A stretch of DNA of 64,000 nt, taken from contig NZ_ML133572.1 in assembly GCF_003985125.1 (NCBI RefSeq), positions 186,001 to 250,000 on the forward strand. Reading direction: 5' to 3'. Each line of letters begins with the position of its first letter. The first letter of the stretch is position 1. Source of the DNA: Rhizobium phaseoli. GTDB taxonomy: Bacteria > Pseudomonadota > Alphaproteobacteria > Rhizobiales > Rhizobiaceae. The notes beneath the pieces are model-generated. The model was not told the DNA's origin and made no database searches. It saw only the letters and a program-made list of their open reading frames with translations. Positions 34,865 to 44,614 of this stretch are shown here, piece after piece. Made by a program: the position numbers and the translations under genes.

Positions 34865-35964
34865 CAGTTTTTCTCCGCAATCTTCACGAGGTCATTGTCC
34901 GACAGGAAGGCGCCGCCCGAGGTGACGACCCTCGACGCGCGGTCGATGCCGGAGACGATTTCCACCTCGCCATTGTTGCGGCGGCCCGTTTCCACCCTCA
35001 CCCTTTGCACCCGGTGATCGTCGCCTGAAGTGAAGAGGTAGCTGATGCCGTCCCGGAACACGATCGCGGTCTCGGGAACGGTCAGCGCCGGAGATGTCTG
35101 CAGTTCGATGTTGCCGGTGACGTAAAGGCCGGTGCGCGGACGCACGTCCGCGGGAAGCGCGACATAGACGATTGCCCGGCTGGTATCGGTACTGACCGAA
35201 GGCCCGACAAGCCTCACCTTGCCGTCGATGACCTGGCCGTCCGGCCCGTTGATCTCGACGCTCAGGCCTTCCGAAATACGCAGGAGATAACGCGCCGAAA
35301 TCTCGGCCTGCCATTCGACACGCTGCTGGCGAACCATGCGGAACAGTTCGCTGCCGGCCGAGACGACGGCGCCGAGATCGGCGGAGCGGGAGGTTATGAG
35401 ACCGTCATCGACGGCCGTGATCGTGGTCTGCGCAAGCTTGATCTTTTCGCTGTCGAGTGCGGCCTCTTCGGAGGCAAGGCTTGCCGTCGCCGTCTGCTCG
35501 TCGGCCAGATATTCGACGATCTTCTCGTCGGAAAGCGCACCGGAGGGTTGGAGCTGCCGTGCCCGGTCGGCATTCGCCTTGGCCTTCGTAAGACTTGCCT
35601 TGGCGATCTCGACGGCCGCCTGCTGTTTGCGGAGATCGGCCATTACGCTCTCCTGGGAAAGCCGGACGAGCGTCTGTCCCTTGGTGACCACGGACCCCAC
35701 ATCGACCAGGACATCGGTGATGCGCAGACCGCTCGTTTCGGAGGCGATGACCGCTTCCTGCCATGGTTTCAGCCAGCCGCTCGCGGGAACGGTCTCCGGC
35801 CAGTTCCGCTGCGCCGGCGCCGTCAGAGAGACGGTGAGGGCGGTTGCCGTGGCTTGTTCCGCCATGGCAGAACGCACGGGGGAAACAAATGCTGCCGCAA
35901 CAAGTGCAGCGGCAAGTATTCTGGATGGTTTTCTCAACAAAGCATTCCTTGTGGTCAAAGGCAT
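34864..35964 (-). CDS. RND efflux periplasmic adaptor (HlyD/MFP family)
   Basis: A 366-residue membrane-fusion protein. Signal peptide or anchor at residues 1-36 (RKPSRILAAALVAAAFVSP). Then a lipoyl-like half motif (SGWLKPWQEAVIASETSGLRI), a helical hairpin rich in A, K and Q (KQQAAVEIAKASLTKAKANA), a beta-barrel and the C-terminal IVFRDGISYLF. ATG 35964 (MPLTTRN) is preferred; the frame is open to 36042 but the extra 26 residues precede a natural signal. Bridges the RND pump to the outer-membrane channel. First gene of the minus-strand pump operon. Confidence 0.9.
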   Translation of the reverse strand: MPLTTRNALLRKPSRILAAALVAAAFVSPVRSAMAEQATATALTVSLTAPAQRNWPETVPASGWLKPWQEAVIASETSGLRITDVLVDVGSVVTKGQTLVRLSQESVMADLRKQQAAVEIAKASLTKAKANADRARQLQPSGALSDEKIVEYLADEQTATASLASEEAALDSEKIKLAQTTITAVDDGLITSRSADLGAVVSAGSELFRMVRQQRVEWQAEISARYLLRISEGLSVEINGPDGQVIDGKVRLVGPSVSTDTSRAIVYVALPADVRPRTGLYVTGNIELQTSPALTVPETAIVFRDGISYLFTSGDDHRVQRVRVETGRRNNGEVEIVSGIDRASRVVTSGGAFLSDNDLVKIAEKN

Positions 35965-36070
35965 CGATACCTTTGGGGTCCGCGCGAACGCGACGAAGGA
36001 CTGCCGCTCATGTCGAGGCGACCGATCCTGGTGCGCATCCATGTCATGGCAGGATAAGTAACGGGGCGAA

Positions 36071-36102
36071 CGTTAAGCGCGGTCAAGTTAGTGTTAAGTT
36101 AG
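36071..36102. promoter_or_regulatory. Tandem repeats, candidate OmpR-family binding site
   Basis: AAGTTAG occurs at 36085-36091 and again at 36096-36102, exactly 11 bp apart, with a related CGTTAAG at 36071-36077. OmpR/CpxR-type regulators bind such helically phased direct repeats. The block lies about 105 bases upstream of the adaptor start and upstream of the divergent response-regulator gene. Confidence 0.45.
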
Positions 36103-36153
36103 GTAAAACTTGGCCGGCTGAGGGTGTTTGTGCTGTATGGCTTGCCCGGATTT

Positions 36154-36264
36154 GAGCATGATGCCGAAAAGTGTGAGCGGTTTTCGGACGATATCATGCT
36201 CTAGCTCTTTAATGTGGAACAGGATGCAGATTTTAGGCCGACCCGGTCTAAAATCATCCTGTTC
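36154..36264. repeat. RIME-like double palindrome
   Basis: Two imperfect palindromes lie side by side. The first has arms GAGCATGAT (36154-36162) and ATCATGCTC (36193-36201) with inner arms CCGAAAA and TTTTCGG. The second has arms GAACAGGATG (36217-36226) and CATCCTGTTC (36255-36264) with inner ATTTTAG and CTAAAAT. The size (~110 bp) and two-palindrome design match the rhizobial intergenic mosaic elements (RIME) known to be scattered in Rhizobium and Sinorhizobium genomes. It ends 18 bases before the response-regulator ATG. Confidence 0.75.
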
Positions 36265-36282
36265 TAGTGACGGACAACGCAA

Positions 36283-36969
36283 ATGAACAAGGTTCTCCTC
36301 ATCGACGACGATGCCGAGCTGACGACGCTTCTGCAGGAATATCTGGTCGAGGAAGGATATGACGTCGCAACGGATACGGACGGCCGCGCCGCCATCGCCG
36401 CGGCTGCCGGCAATACGGTCGATATCATCGTGCTCGACATCATGATGCCGCGGATGAACGGCATCGAGGTGCTGCAGAGGATCAGAAAGCTGAGCCAGGT
36501 CCCCGTCCTGATGCTGACCGCAAGGGGCGACGACGTCGACAGGATATCGGGCCTCAATCTCGGCGCCGACGACTATGTGCCGAAACCCTGCTCGCCGGGC
36601 GAACTGGCGGCAAGGCTGCGCGCCATCCTGCGCCGCGCGGGTCAGACTGGGGCGGGCGCATCGACCGACACGATCAGGGCAGGGCAGCTGGTGATCCATT
36701 CCGGCAGCAGAAGCGCCGAATGGCGCGGCGAGACTTTGGAGCTCACCGGCACCGAGTTCAGCCTGCTCGAGGTTCTCGCCCGTAGCGCCGGCCAGCTGGT
36801 GTCGAAGCAGGATATTTCGAAGCGGGCCTTCGGCAAGCCGCTCACACCGTTCGACCGCCGCATCGACGTCCATATCAGCAGCGTTCGCCAGAAGCTCGGA
36901 CTGCGGGAGGACGGGCAATCCTGGATTCAGTCCGTTCGCGGCCAGGGCTATCAACTGCTGTTGGATTGA
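36283..36969 (+). CDS. OmpR-family response regulator (CpxR-like)
   Basis: A 228-residue two-component regulator. The receiver domain has the acidic pocket IDDD at 7-10, phospho-acceptor D52 (VLDIMMP), T78 and K100. The C-terminal winged-helix DNA-binding domain includes LTGTEFSLLEVLARSAGQLVS and the RRIDVHISSVRQKLG recognition region with RGQGYQL at the end. It is followed by its kinase gene, two bases after the stop, and then by an efflux channel gene. Likely controls the pump operon across the divergent region. Confidence 0.93.
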   Translation: MNKVLLIDDDAELTTLLQEYLVEEGYDVATDTDGRAAIAAAAGNTVDIIVLDIMMPRMNGIEVLQRIRKLSQVPVLMLTARGDDVDRISGLNLGADDYVPKPCSPGELAARLRAILRRAGQTGAGASTDTIRAGQLVIHSGSRSAEWRGETLELTGTEFSLLEVLARSAGQLVSKQDISKRAFGKPLTPFDRRIDVHISSVRQKLGLREDGQSWIQSVRGQGYQLLLD

Positions 36970-36971
36970 CC

Positions 36972-38261
36972 ATGCCCCGGCTTTTCTGGAAATTCTTCAG
37001 GATTATCTGGCTGACTCTGGCGGCAAGCCTTGCTGCCATTATCCTTACTGTCAAACTCCTCCAGGCGGTTCCCTTCGCAAGCGAGCTGGAACATGAGCGC
37101 CGGACGCTTGTGCTGAACCTGACTGCAAATATTCTGGCTGAGGACGGCGAAACAGCCGCTGCGCGTTTCGTGACCACAAGCGAAAAGACGCAACCGCTTG
37201 GCTTGACCCTGTCGAAGCCTGACGAGGCCGATGCCTGCGCCGAGAAGAACACGGTCACCACCCGATCCGTGCTGAAGAACGGAGTCTGCTATCGGCTTTC
37301 CGTGTCGGCTCCGGCCGGTTCCACCTTCGACAGCCTTGGGCCATTCCTACCGTGGCTCACCATTCTGGTCGCCAGCACGATCGCGGCCGGTGCGCTGGCG
37401 CGATACCTCATTCGTCCTGTCGTGCATCTGCGCGACGGCTTGAGCGCGCTCGCCCATGGGCGTTTCGACTTTCGCATCGGCGACAAGATGGCCGGACGAA
37501 AAGATGAAGTCACCGCACTTGCTTATGATTTCGATGCGAGCGCCGCCCGGCTTCAGGAGCTTCAGGATGTGCAGCAGAGGCTGTTCCATGACGTCTCCCA
37601 TGAACTGCGCTCACCTTTGTCCCGCCTGCAGGCCGCCGTCGGCGTTCTCAGGCAGAGCCCGGCCAAACTCGCGGCCATGCTGGATCGCATGGACCGGGAG
37701 GTGGAACGGCTCGATACGCTGGTGGGCGAGGTTCTCACACTTGCGAGACTGACGGCGGGATCCAGTCGGCCGCTGAAAACGCAGAGTCTGGATGTGATCG
37801 AACTCCTCAACGAAATCCTCGGCGATGCGGCATTCGAGGCCCAGGCGCGAGAGGTTTCGATCACGGCGAGCGTCGATGGCATCTTCCGTGCCGAGGTGGA
37901 AGGCGAACTGATCTACAGGGCGCTCGAAAATGTCGTGCGCAACGCCGTCAAATATACCGCCGAGCATTCGCGTGTGGCCGTATCCTGCGAAACGATGGCC
38001 GACCGCCTCAGGATCTGCGTCACCGATCAGGGGCCAGGCGTCGGGCGTGATGAGCTCGAACGCATCTTCCAGCCGTTTTCCCGCGGCAAGGATGCCATGC
38101 CGCGCGGCGGATATGGTCTCGGCCTTGCTATCGCCAGGCAGGCGATCGAGCGTCACGGCGGGCGCGTGCATGCCTCGCTACCGGAAGCCGGCGGCCTGGC
38201 CATCACGCTCGAGCTTCCGAGGCGGCCGATGCCTTATGGTGCGGCCGGCGGTGAACGCTGA
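36972..38261 (+). CDS. Sensor histidine kinase (CpxA-like)
   Basis: A 429-residue membrane kinase. Two membrane segments (residues ~8-30 and ~125-145) flank a short periplasmic sensor of about 90 residues containing two cysteines. A HAMP region (RPVVHLRDGLSALAHGRFD) precedes the H-box with H210 (FHDVSHELRSPLSRLQ), then N-box NVVRNAVKYTA, DQGPGVG and GGYGLGLAIA ATP-binding motifs. It phosphorylates the regulator encoded immediately upstream, in response to an envelope or efflux-substrate signal that is not known. Confidence 0.92.
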   Translation: MPRLFWKFFRIIWLTLAASLAAIILTVKLLQAVPFASELEHERRTLVLNLTANILAEDGETAAARFVTTSEKTQPLGLTLSKPDEADACAEKNTVTTRSVLKNGVCYRLSVSAPAGSTFDSLGPFLPWLTILVASTIAAGALARYLIRPVVHLRDGLSALAHGRFDFRIGDKMAGRKDEVTALAYDFDASAARLQELQDVQQRLFHDVSHELRSPLSRLQAAVGVLRQSPAKLAAMLDRMDREVERLDTLVGEVLTLARLTAGSSRPLKTQSLDVIELLNEILGDAAFEAQAREVSITASVDGIFRAEVEGELIYRALENVVRNAVKYTAEHSRVAVSCETMADRLRICVTDQGPGVGRDELERIFQPFSRGKDAMPRGGYGLGLAIARQAIERHGGRVHASLPEAGGLAITLELPRRPMPYGAAGGER

Positions 38262-38312
38262 TCAGCATCGCTCGACAGGGCGGTGCCGGATTTTACCCAA
38301 CTTTACAGTTTC

Positions 38313-38327
38313 TTAACCGCCATTAAC
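38313..38327. promoter_or_regulatory. Phased TTAAC repeats before the outer-membrane channel gene
   Basis: TTAAC occurs at 38313-38317 and 38323-38327, 10 bp apart, about 50-65 bases before the channel gene start. On the other strand this reads GTTAA, resembling the GTTAAG/GTTAG repeats upstream of the adaptor gene. It is a possible second binding site for the response regulator. Confidence 0.35.
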
Positions 38328-38377
38328 GCTGGCGCCGCTAAGCCTGAACCCACGATCCCGGTTCAAGAGGCTCGCCC

Positions 38378-39826
38378 GTGAGTACGTCGCTTCGCACAAG
38401 ATTATCACCCCTCCGCTATGCCGCATCGCTCCTGACAATTCTGCTGGCAGGCTGCGTCAGCGGCCCGGATCACGTTCCCCCGCAAATGCCGCTGCCCGCC
38501 AAATTCGAAGAGGGCGGTAGCAAGAGCAACGGCAATGTCGTGACGGCCGAGTGGTGGACGGCCTATCGTGACAAGCGGCTCGACGGCCTGGTGGCTCACG
38601 GCCTCAGCGAGAATCTCGATGTGCTGCAGGCGCTCGAAAGCATCAACTCGGCCTCGGCCAATGTCACCGTCGCCGGCGCCGGCGGCCTGCCGAGCCTGAC
38701 CGTCGGCGCATCGCACACGCTATCCGGCGAGAAAGGCAAGCTCCGCACGACGGTCGGCACCACGAACACGACGGGCGGCGAGGCCAGCCTCTCCTGGCTG
38801 CTCGACTTTTTCGGCCAGTATCGCCGCTCCAGGGAGAGCGCGATCGCCTCGCTCGGGGCCGCCTATGCGACGGCCGACAATGCCAGACTCACTTTTCTCA
38901 AAGATCTCGTCGAGAGCTATATCGACGCCCGCTATTATCAGGAGCGCATCGCGCTTTCCCGGGCGAGTTTGAAATCCCGGCAGCAGACTTACGAGCTCAC
39001 GCAGCTGCAGCTGAAAGCCGGTGCGGCCTCCCGCCTCGACGTCGTGCAGGCTGAAGGCCTGGTGCAATCGACAAAGTCCGACATTCCCGGCCTGGAAAAG
39101 AGCTTCACGGAATCAGCCCATCACATCGCCACGCTCATCGGCATGCCGGCATCCTCGCTGATGGGTGAGCTGCAGAAGAGTGCGGGCCAGCCGGTCTTCC
39201 GTGGCGACATTCGCGCCGGCATTCCGGCCGATCTCATCCGCAACCGTCCCGATATTCGCAAGGCCGAACGCGAGCTGGCGGCGGCCGTCGCCGATATCGG
39301 CGCGGCCGAAGCCCAGCTCTATCCGTCGATCACCTTGTCCGGCTCGATCTCGCCGAGCTGGGTCAAATCGTCAGGCGCCAAAGGCGCAAGCCTGACCAGC
39401 TGGTCCTTCGGTCCATCGCTCAACCTGCCGATCTTCGATGGCGGTACGTTGCGGGCAAATGTCGATATCGAAAAATCCGATGCCCGAACGCAGTATCTCG
39501 CCTGGAAAGCGACGGTGCTGAACGGCGTCGAAGAGGTCGAAAACGCACTGACCGCCGTTCGCCGCGACACGCAGACGCTGGAGCCGCTGCGCCGGCAGGT
39601 CGAGACGGCGCAGGAATCGCTCGCGCTCTCGACCGTAAGCTACAAGGATGGCGCCTCCTCGCTGCTCGATGTCCTGGACGCCCAGCGTTCGGTCTCCGAT
39701 GCTCAGGCGAGCCTTGCCGCCACCGTGCAGCAGGTCGCCAAGGATTATGTGGACCTTTATGTCGCCATCGGTGCCGGTTATCTCGAGCCGGAGCGTGCCT
39801 CCAAGCCAACGGCAAAGTCGGGCTGA
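38378..39826 (+). CDS. Outer-membrane efflux lipoprotein (NodT/OprM family)
   Basis: A 482-residue TolC-type channel. The GTG start gives MSTSLRTRLSPLRYAASLLTILLAGC, a lipoprotein signal with lipobox LAGC, so the mature protein is anchored by C26. Family features: TAEWWTAYRDKRLDGLV, the two repeated coiled-coil halves, FNLPIFDGG-type motif (SLNLPIFDGGTLRANV) and DVLDAQRSVSDAQ at the end. It completes the tripartite pump, but is expressed with the two-component genes rather than with the pump. Confidence 0.9.
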   Translation: MSTSLRTRLSPLRYAASLLTILLAGCVSGPDHVPPQMPLPAKFEEGGSKSNGNVVTAEWWTAYRDKRLDGLVAHGLSENLDVLQALESINSASANVTVAGAGGLPSLTVGASHTLSGEKGKLRTTVGTTNTTGGEASLSWLLDFFGQYRRSRESAIASLGAAYATADNARLTFLKDLVESYIDARYYQERIALSRASLKSRQQTYELTQLQLKAGAASRLDVVQAEGLVQSTKSDIPGLEKSFTESAHHIATLIGMPASSLMGELQKSAGQPVFRGDIRAGIPADLIRNRPDIRKAERELAAAVADIGAAEAQLYPSITLSGSISPSWVKSSGAKGASLTSWSFGPSLNLPIFDGGTLRANVDIEKSDARTQYLAWKATVLNGVEEVENALTAVRRDTQTLEPLRRQVETAQESLALSTVSYKDGASSLLDVLDAQRSVSDAQASLAATVQQVAKDYVDLYVAIGAGYLEPERASKPTAKSG

Positions 39827-39844
39827 TTGGCCGGAGGGTTTTGC

Positions 39845-40681
39845 CTATCGCCCAGCACTCTCCAGAAGGCGGAGCGCGAGCTTGAGGTGCGGCAGGTCAA
39901 GCATGCGCCCGTCAAGCTGGATAACACCGGCGTCGGGCTGGGCGGCAAAGGCGGCGGCGACCTTCTGCGCCCAGGCGATCTCGGAGGCATCCGGCGTGAA
40001 GGCGTGATTGATCGTTTCCACCTGGCTCGGATGGATCGCCATCATGCCGGAAAAGCCGTCGCGCCGGGCGCGGCCGACATAGGCTCTCAAACCGTTGAGA
40101 TCGCGAAAATCGGGATAGACGGTATCGATCGCCGGAACGGCTGCGGCATGGGCAGCGAATAGGGTGAGCGAGCGGGCAAGCTCGTAGGGCGGCGTATAAC
40201 GGCCATCCGTTCTTCGCGCGGTCGCAGCCCCGATCGCGGCCGGCAGGTCCTCGGCACCCCAGGTCAGGCCGCGAAGCTTGTCCGAGACTTCGTGGTAGCT
40301 GCCGATCTCGAAGATCGCCGATGGCGTTTCGGTCGCGATCGGCAGGATGGGAAGGGCCGATGCCAGAGCGCTTGCAAGCTTGCGCACGGAAGCGGCGCCT
40401 TCGGCCTTCGGCAGCATGAGCGCGAAAGGCTGAAGGCCGCTCAGGGCGGCGAGGTCGTGTTCGAATTCCGGCGAGGCGAGGGGATTGATGCGGATCAGGA
40501 GAGCGGTCTCGCCGGCATGGCGCCGTACGAAAGTGTGCACGCTGTCGCGGGCCTTTGGCTTGTTGGCAGGCGCGACGGAATCTTCCAGATCGAGAATGAC
40601 GGCATCGGCGCCCGATGTGAGCGCTTTTTCGAAACGTTCCGGCCGGTCGCCGGGCACGAAGAGCAGCGAGCGCAGCCTCAT
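39845..40681 (-). CDS. CitE-like acyl-CoA lyase (HpcH/HpaI family)
   Basis: A 278-residue CitE-like protein. Conserved features: [27 protein letters not shown] for the metal-binding aspartate, [21 protein letters not shown] with the metal-binding glutamate, and [12 protein letters not shown] near the end. Members cleave malyl-, citramalyl- or related CoA thioesters to acetyl-CoA and a keto acid. Last gene of the ivd-mccB-mccA-MaoC operon, overlapping the MaoC gene by four bases. No HMG-CoA lyase gene is in the operon, so this protein may perform the final cleavage of leucine catabolism (inference). Confidence 0.85.
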   Translation of the reverse strand: MRLRSLLFVPGDRPERFEKALTSGADAVILDLEDSVAPANKPKARDSVHTFVRRHAGETALLIRINPLASPEFEHDLAALSGLQPFALMLPKAEGAASVRKLASALASALPILPIATETPSAIFEIGSYHEVSDKLRGLTWGAEDLPAAIGAATARRTDGRYTPPYELARSLTLFAAHAAAVPAIDTVYPDFRDLNGLRAYVGRARRDGFSGMMAIHPSQVETINHAFTPDASEIAWAQKVAAAFAAQPDAGVIQLDGRMLDLPHLKLALRLLESAGR

Positions 40682-41130
40682 GACGGCTTCACCTTCAGCA
40701 TGGCGGTGCGCAGGCACTGGCAGACGATCTCGTCGCGCTGGTTCAGGGTGATGTGCCGAAAGGTAACGATGCCGGCATCGGGTCGGGAGGTCGAGCGGCG
40801 CAGCTCCGTCACCTCGCTTTCCACTCTCAGGGTATCGCCGATGAAAACCGGCTTCGGCATCGTCACTTTGTCATAGCCGAGATTGGCGACGAGCGTGCCG
40901 AGCGTCGTGTCGCCGACCGAAAGGCCGACGGTCAGCGCGAAGGTGAAGGTGCCGTTGACGACGATCCTGCCGAATTCGGTGCCGGCCGCATATTCTGCAT
41001 CGAGATGCAGCGGCTGCGGATTGTGGGAGAGCGTCGTAAACAGCAGATTGTCGGTCTCGGTGACCGTGCGGCGGATCTCGTGGGTGATGCGGTCGCCGAC
41101 CGCCCATTCGTCGAAAAAGCGGCCGGCCAT
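40678..41130 (-). CDS. MaoC-family enoyl-CoA hydratase/dehydratase
   Basis: A 150-residue hotdog-fold protein. The hydratase-2 signature (D/N-x-x-H) is seen in [32 protein letters not shown] 41130 overlaps the stop of the carboxylase gene by one base; the longer frame to 41490 is a shadow of that gene. In this operon it is well placed to hydrate 3-methylglutaconyl-CoA to HMG-CoA, the job of an enoyl-CoA hydratase of another family (LiuC/AuaH) in other bacteria. That reaction is inferred from position only. Confidence 0.85.
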   Translation of the reverse strand: MAGRFFDEWAVGDRITHEIRRTVTETDNLLFTTLSHNPQPLHLDAEYAAGTEFGRIVVNGTFTFALTVGLSVGDTTLGTLVANLGYDKVTMPKPVFIGDTLRVESEVTELRRSTSRPDAGIVTFRHITLNQRDEIVCQCLRTAMLKVKPS

Positions 41131-42995
41131 CACTCCTCTCCCTTCATGACGGTGACGACCAGCTGGCTTTCTGAGACCCTGGCGCCGGGGGAAACCTGCA
41201 GTTTGCCGACGATGCCGTCGAAGGGCGCCCGCAGCGTATGCTCCATCTTCATCGCTTCGACCGTCAGCAGACGGTCCCCCTTGGCGACCGGATCGCCTTC
41301 GGCGATATCCACCGAAATGACAAGGCCCGGCATGGGTGAAAGAATGGCGCCGTCGCCCACGCCGTGATTTGCCTCGACCTCGCCCGCATGCGGCAGGCCG
41401 ATCGACCAGGCATTGCCCGCATCGAAAAGCACCATCGTTTCGTCCATCCCGACGACATTCGCTTCGAGGTCGGCGCGGGCGCGTCCCCAATGGAGGTGAC
41501 CGTCGATGCGCACGCGCACGCGGCCGTCGTTTGGCCCGGCGATGCGGAAGCCGGTCAGTGCGGACCAGGGATCGCCATCCATCTGCTTCGAAAGTGCCGT
41601 GGCCGCTTTGTCGATGACGGTCTCATCGGGCTCGCTCGCCACCAGGTTTTCGCCGTGCCGGTCGAGGAAGCCGGTATCGATCCGCGCGGCGCGAAAATCC
41701 GGATCATTGGCGATGCGGGCGAGGAGACCGGCATTGGATCTGACCGGCCAGACCTCGATGCCGGCACAGGCGACGGCGAGCTTCGAAAGGGCGGCCTGGC
41801 GGTTCGGCCCATGGGCGATGATCTTGGCAATCATCGGATCGTAAAAGGCAGTGATCTCATCGCCCTCAACGACGCCGCTGTCGACGCGGACCGTCGTCGG
41901 CAGTTTGAGATGGTCGAGCCGGCCGATCGAGGGCAGATATCCGGCGGCGGGGTTTTCGGCATAGAGCCGGGCCTCAAGCGCCCAGCCCTTCATGGTGATC
42001 TCATCCTGGCTTTTCGGCAGTGGCTCGCCGCTCGCGACCTTCAACTGCCAGAGGACCAGATCCTCGCCTGTAATTGCCTCGGTGACCGGATGTTCCACCT
42101 GCAGGCGCGTGTTCATCTCCATGAACCAGATACGGTCGGGATGGAGGCCTTGCGAGGCATCGGCGATGAATTCGATCGTGCCGGCGCCGACATAGGTGAC
42201 CGCTCTTGCAGCCTTGACCGCCGCCTCGCAGATCGTCGTCCGGGCGGCGGCATCGAGGCTGGGGGCAGGAGCCTCTTCGATGACCTTCTGGTGACGGCGC
42301 TGCAGCGAGCAGTCGCGTTCGAAAAGGTGGACGCAATTTCCTGATTTGTCGGCAAAGACCTGAACCTCGATATGGCGCGGATTGGCGATATAGCGTTCGA
42401 TCAAAACGCGGTCGTCGCCGAAGGCGGCAGCCGCTTCGCGCCGGCAGGAGGCGAGACCTTCGGCAAAATCCTGCGGCCGGTCGATGCGACGCATGCCCTT
42501 GCCGCCGCCGCCGGCGACGGCCTTGATCAGCACGGGGTAGCCGACGAGATCGGCTTCGGCCGCGAGCCTTGCTTCGCTCTGGTCCGAGCCGAGGTAGCCG
42601 GGGGTGACGGGTACACCCGCCGCCTGCATCAATTGCTTGGCGGCGTCCTTCAGCCCCATGGCGCGGATGGCGGCCGGCGGCGCGCCGACCCAGATCATGC
42701 CGGCCTTCTCGACAGCTTCGGCGAATTCGGCATTTTCCGACAGGAATCCGTAACCGGGATGGATGGCGGCAGCACCTGACTTGCGGGCAGCTTCCAGGAT
42801 GCGCTCTTGTGAGAGGTAGCTCTCTCGAGCGGGCGGCGGGCCAATGGCGATCGCCTCGTCAGCTTCCCGCACGAAGGGCAGACCGGCATCGGCTTCGGAA
42901 TAGACGGCGATGGTGCGGATGCCGAGCGACTTTGCCGTGCGGATGATGCGGCGGGCGATTTCGCCCCTGTTGGCGATGAGAAGACTTTCCATCAT
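41130..42995 (-). CDS. mccA: 3-methylcrotonyl-CoA carboxylase alpha subunit (biotin carboxylase + BCCP)
   Basis: A 621-residue biotin-dependent carboxylase subunit. The biotin carboxylase domain starts [32 protein letters not shown] (only [13 protein letters not shown] quoted as the diagnostic part), with the ATP-grasp loop GGGGKGMRR and [14 protein letters not shown]. The C-terminal carrier domain holds biotin on K583 in EAMKMEHTL. It is somewhat shorter than the usual ~660 residues. GAGG precedes ATG 42995. With the beta subunit it carboxylates 3-methylcrotonyl-CoA in leucine breakdown; the adjacent ivd gene supports this over geranyl- or acetyl-CoA. Confidence 0.9.
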   Translation of the reverse strand: MMESLLIANRGEIARRIIRTAKSLGIRTIAVYSEADAGLPFVREADEAIAIGPPPARESYLSQERILEAARKSGAAAIHPGYGFLSENAEFAEAVEKAGMIWVGAPPAAIRAMGLKDAAKQLMQAAGVPVTPGYLGSDQSEARLAAEADLVGYPVLIKAVAGGGGKGMRRIDRPQDFAEGLASCRREAAAAFGDDRVLIERYIANPRHIEVQVFADKSGNCVHLFERDCSLQRRHQKVIEEAPAPSLDAAARTTICEAAVKAARAVTYVGAGTIEFIADASQGLHPDRIWFMEMNTRLQVEHPVTEAITGEDLVLWQLKVASGEPLPKSQDEITMKGWALEARLYAENPAAGYLPSIGRLDHLKLPTTVRVDSGVVEGDEITAFYDPMIAKIIAHGPNRQAALSKLAVACAGIEVWPVRSNAGLLARIANDPDFRAARIDTGFLDRHGENLVASEPDETVIDKAATALSKQMDGDPWSALTGFRIAGPNDGRVRVRIDGHLHWGRARADLEANVVGMDETMVLFDAGNAWSIGLPHAGEVEANHGVGDGAILSPMPGLVISVDIAEGDPVAKGDRLLTVEAMKMEHTLRAPFDGIVGKLQVSPGARVSESQLVVTVMKGEE

Positions 42996-43003
42996 CGCGC
43001 GCC

Positions 43004-44614
43004 TCACATCCTGAACAGGCCGAAGCGCGGCCCTTTCGGGATCGGCGCATTCAGGCAGGCGGAAAAGGCAAGGCCCAGCACATCGCGCGTCTGGCGCGGG
43101 TCGATGATGCCGTCGTCCCAGAGGCGGGCGGTGGCAAAATAGGGATTGCCCTCCGCCTCGTAGCCGGCGCGGATCGGTGCCTTGAAGGCCTCTTCCTCGG
43201 CGGCCGGCCAATCCTCACCGCGCGCCTCCATCGCGTCGCGGCGGATGGTGGCGAGCACGGAGGCCGCCTGTTCGCCGCCCATGACGCTGATGCGGCTGTT
43301 CGGCCAGGTGAAGAGGAAGCGCGGGCGATAGGCGCGCCCGCACATGCCGTAATTGCCGGCGCCGAAGCTGCCGCCGATGATGACGGTGACTTTCGGCACG
43401 GTCGCGGTCGCCACCGCCGTCACCAGCTTCGCCCCATCCTTGGCGATGCCGCCGGCCTCGTAGCGGCCGCCGACCATGAAGCCGGAGATATTCTGCAGGA
43501 AAAGCAGCGGCACGCGGCGCTGGCAGGCAAGCTCGATGAAATGCGCGCCTTTCAGCGCGCTTTCGGAAAAGAGCACGCCGTTATTGGCGATGACGGCGAC
43601 AGGCATGCCCCAGATGCGGGCGAAGCCGCAGACGAGGGTGGTGCCGTAGAGCGGCTTGAACTCATGCAGTTGCGAGCCGTCGACAATCCGGCCGATCGCT
43701 TCGCGCACATCATATGGCGAGCGCACGTCATCCGGAATGAGACCGCAGAGATCGCCAGGATCAAGCTTCGGCGGGCGTGGAGGCTGAATGTCTATATCGA
43801 CCGATTTGACGCTATTGAGGCTGGCGACGATATCGCGCACCAGAAGCAGCGCATGTTCGTCGTTTTCGGCGACATGGTCGACGACGCCGGAGCGGCGCCC
43901 ATGGGTCTCGGCGCCGCCGAGCTCTTCGGCCGAGATGATCTCGCCGGTCGCGGCTTTGACCAGCGGCGGGCCGGCCAAAAAGATCGTGCCCTGATTGCGC
44001 ACGATCACCGTTTCGTCGGACATGGCGGGCACATAGGCGCCGCCGGCCGTGCAGCTCCCCATGACGCAGGCAATCTGCGGAATGCCTTCGGCCGACATTT
44101 GCGCCTGGTTGTAGAAGATCGCGCCGAAATGATCGCGGTCGGGAAAGACCTCGGCCTGATGCGGCAGATTGGCGCCGCCGCTATCGACCAGATAGAGGCA
44201 GGGCAGGCGGTTCTGCAGGGCGATTTCCTGTGCCCTGAGATGTTTCTTCACCGTCATCGGAAAATAGGCGCCGCCCTTTACCGTCGCGTCATTGGCAACA
44301 ATCATCACCTCGCGACCGCAAACGCGGCCGATGCCCGATATGATGCCGGCACCCGGCGCCTCGCCGCCATACATGCCGTTGGCCGCCAGCGTGCCGATCT
44401 CCAGAAAGGGACTGCCGGCATCGATCAGCAGCTGGATGCGGTCGCGCGGCAGGAGCTTGCTCTTGGCCGTGTGGCGCTCACGCGCCGTTTGCGGCCCGCC
44501 CTCGCGTGCCTTCGCCGAGCGCTCATAGAGCTCGTCGATCAGGGCCTTGTTCTTGATGGCATTGGCTTCGAAGCTCTCGCTGTTGCGATCGATCGCGGTC
44601 GAAATCACCGTCAT
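43004..44614 (-). CDS. mccB: 3-methylcrotonyl-CoA carboxylase beta subunit (carboxyltransferase)
   Basis: A 536-residue carboxyltransferase. Visible landmarks: [18 protein letters not shown], the acyl-CoA half with [37 protein letters not shown], then the biotin half with [19 protein letters not shown] and [13 protein letters not shown]. These match methylcrotonyl-CoA carboxylase beta chains closely. Overlaps the ivd stop by four bases; the alpha-subunit gene follows after 8 bases. Transfers CO2 from biotin to 3-methylcrotonyl-CoA giving 3-methylglutaconyl-CoA. Confidence 0.93.
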   Translation of the reverse strand: MTVISTAIDRNSESFEANAIKNKALIDELYERSAKAREGGPQTARERHTAKSKLLPRDRIQLLIDAGSPFLEIGTLAANGMYGGEAPGAGIISGIGRVCGREVMIVANDATVKGGAYFPMTVKKHLRAQEIALQNRLPCLYLVDSGGANLPHQAEVFPDRDHFGAIFYNQAQMSAEGIPQIACVMGSCTAGGAYVPAMSDETVIVRNQGTIFLAGPPLVKAATGEIISAEELGGAETHGRRSGVVDHVAENDEHALLLVRDIVASLNSVKSVDIDIQPPRPPKLDPGDLCGLIPDDVRSPYDVREAIGRIVDGSQLHEFKPLYGTTLVCGFARIWGMPVAVIANNGVLFSESALKGAHFIELACQRRVPLLFLQNISGFMVGGRYEAGGIAKDGAKLVTAVATATVPKVTVIIGGSFGAGNYGMCGRAYRPRFLFTWPNSRISVMGGEQAASVLATIRRDAMEARGEDWPAAEEEAFKAPIRAGYEAEGNPYFATARLWDDGIIDPRQTRDVLGLAFSACLNAPIPKGPRFGLFRM

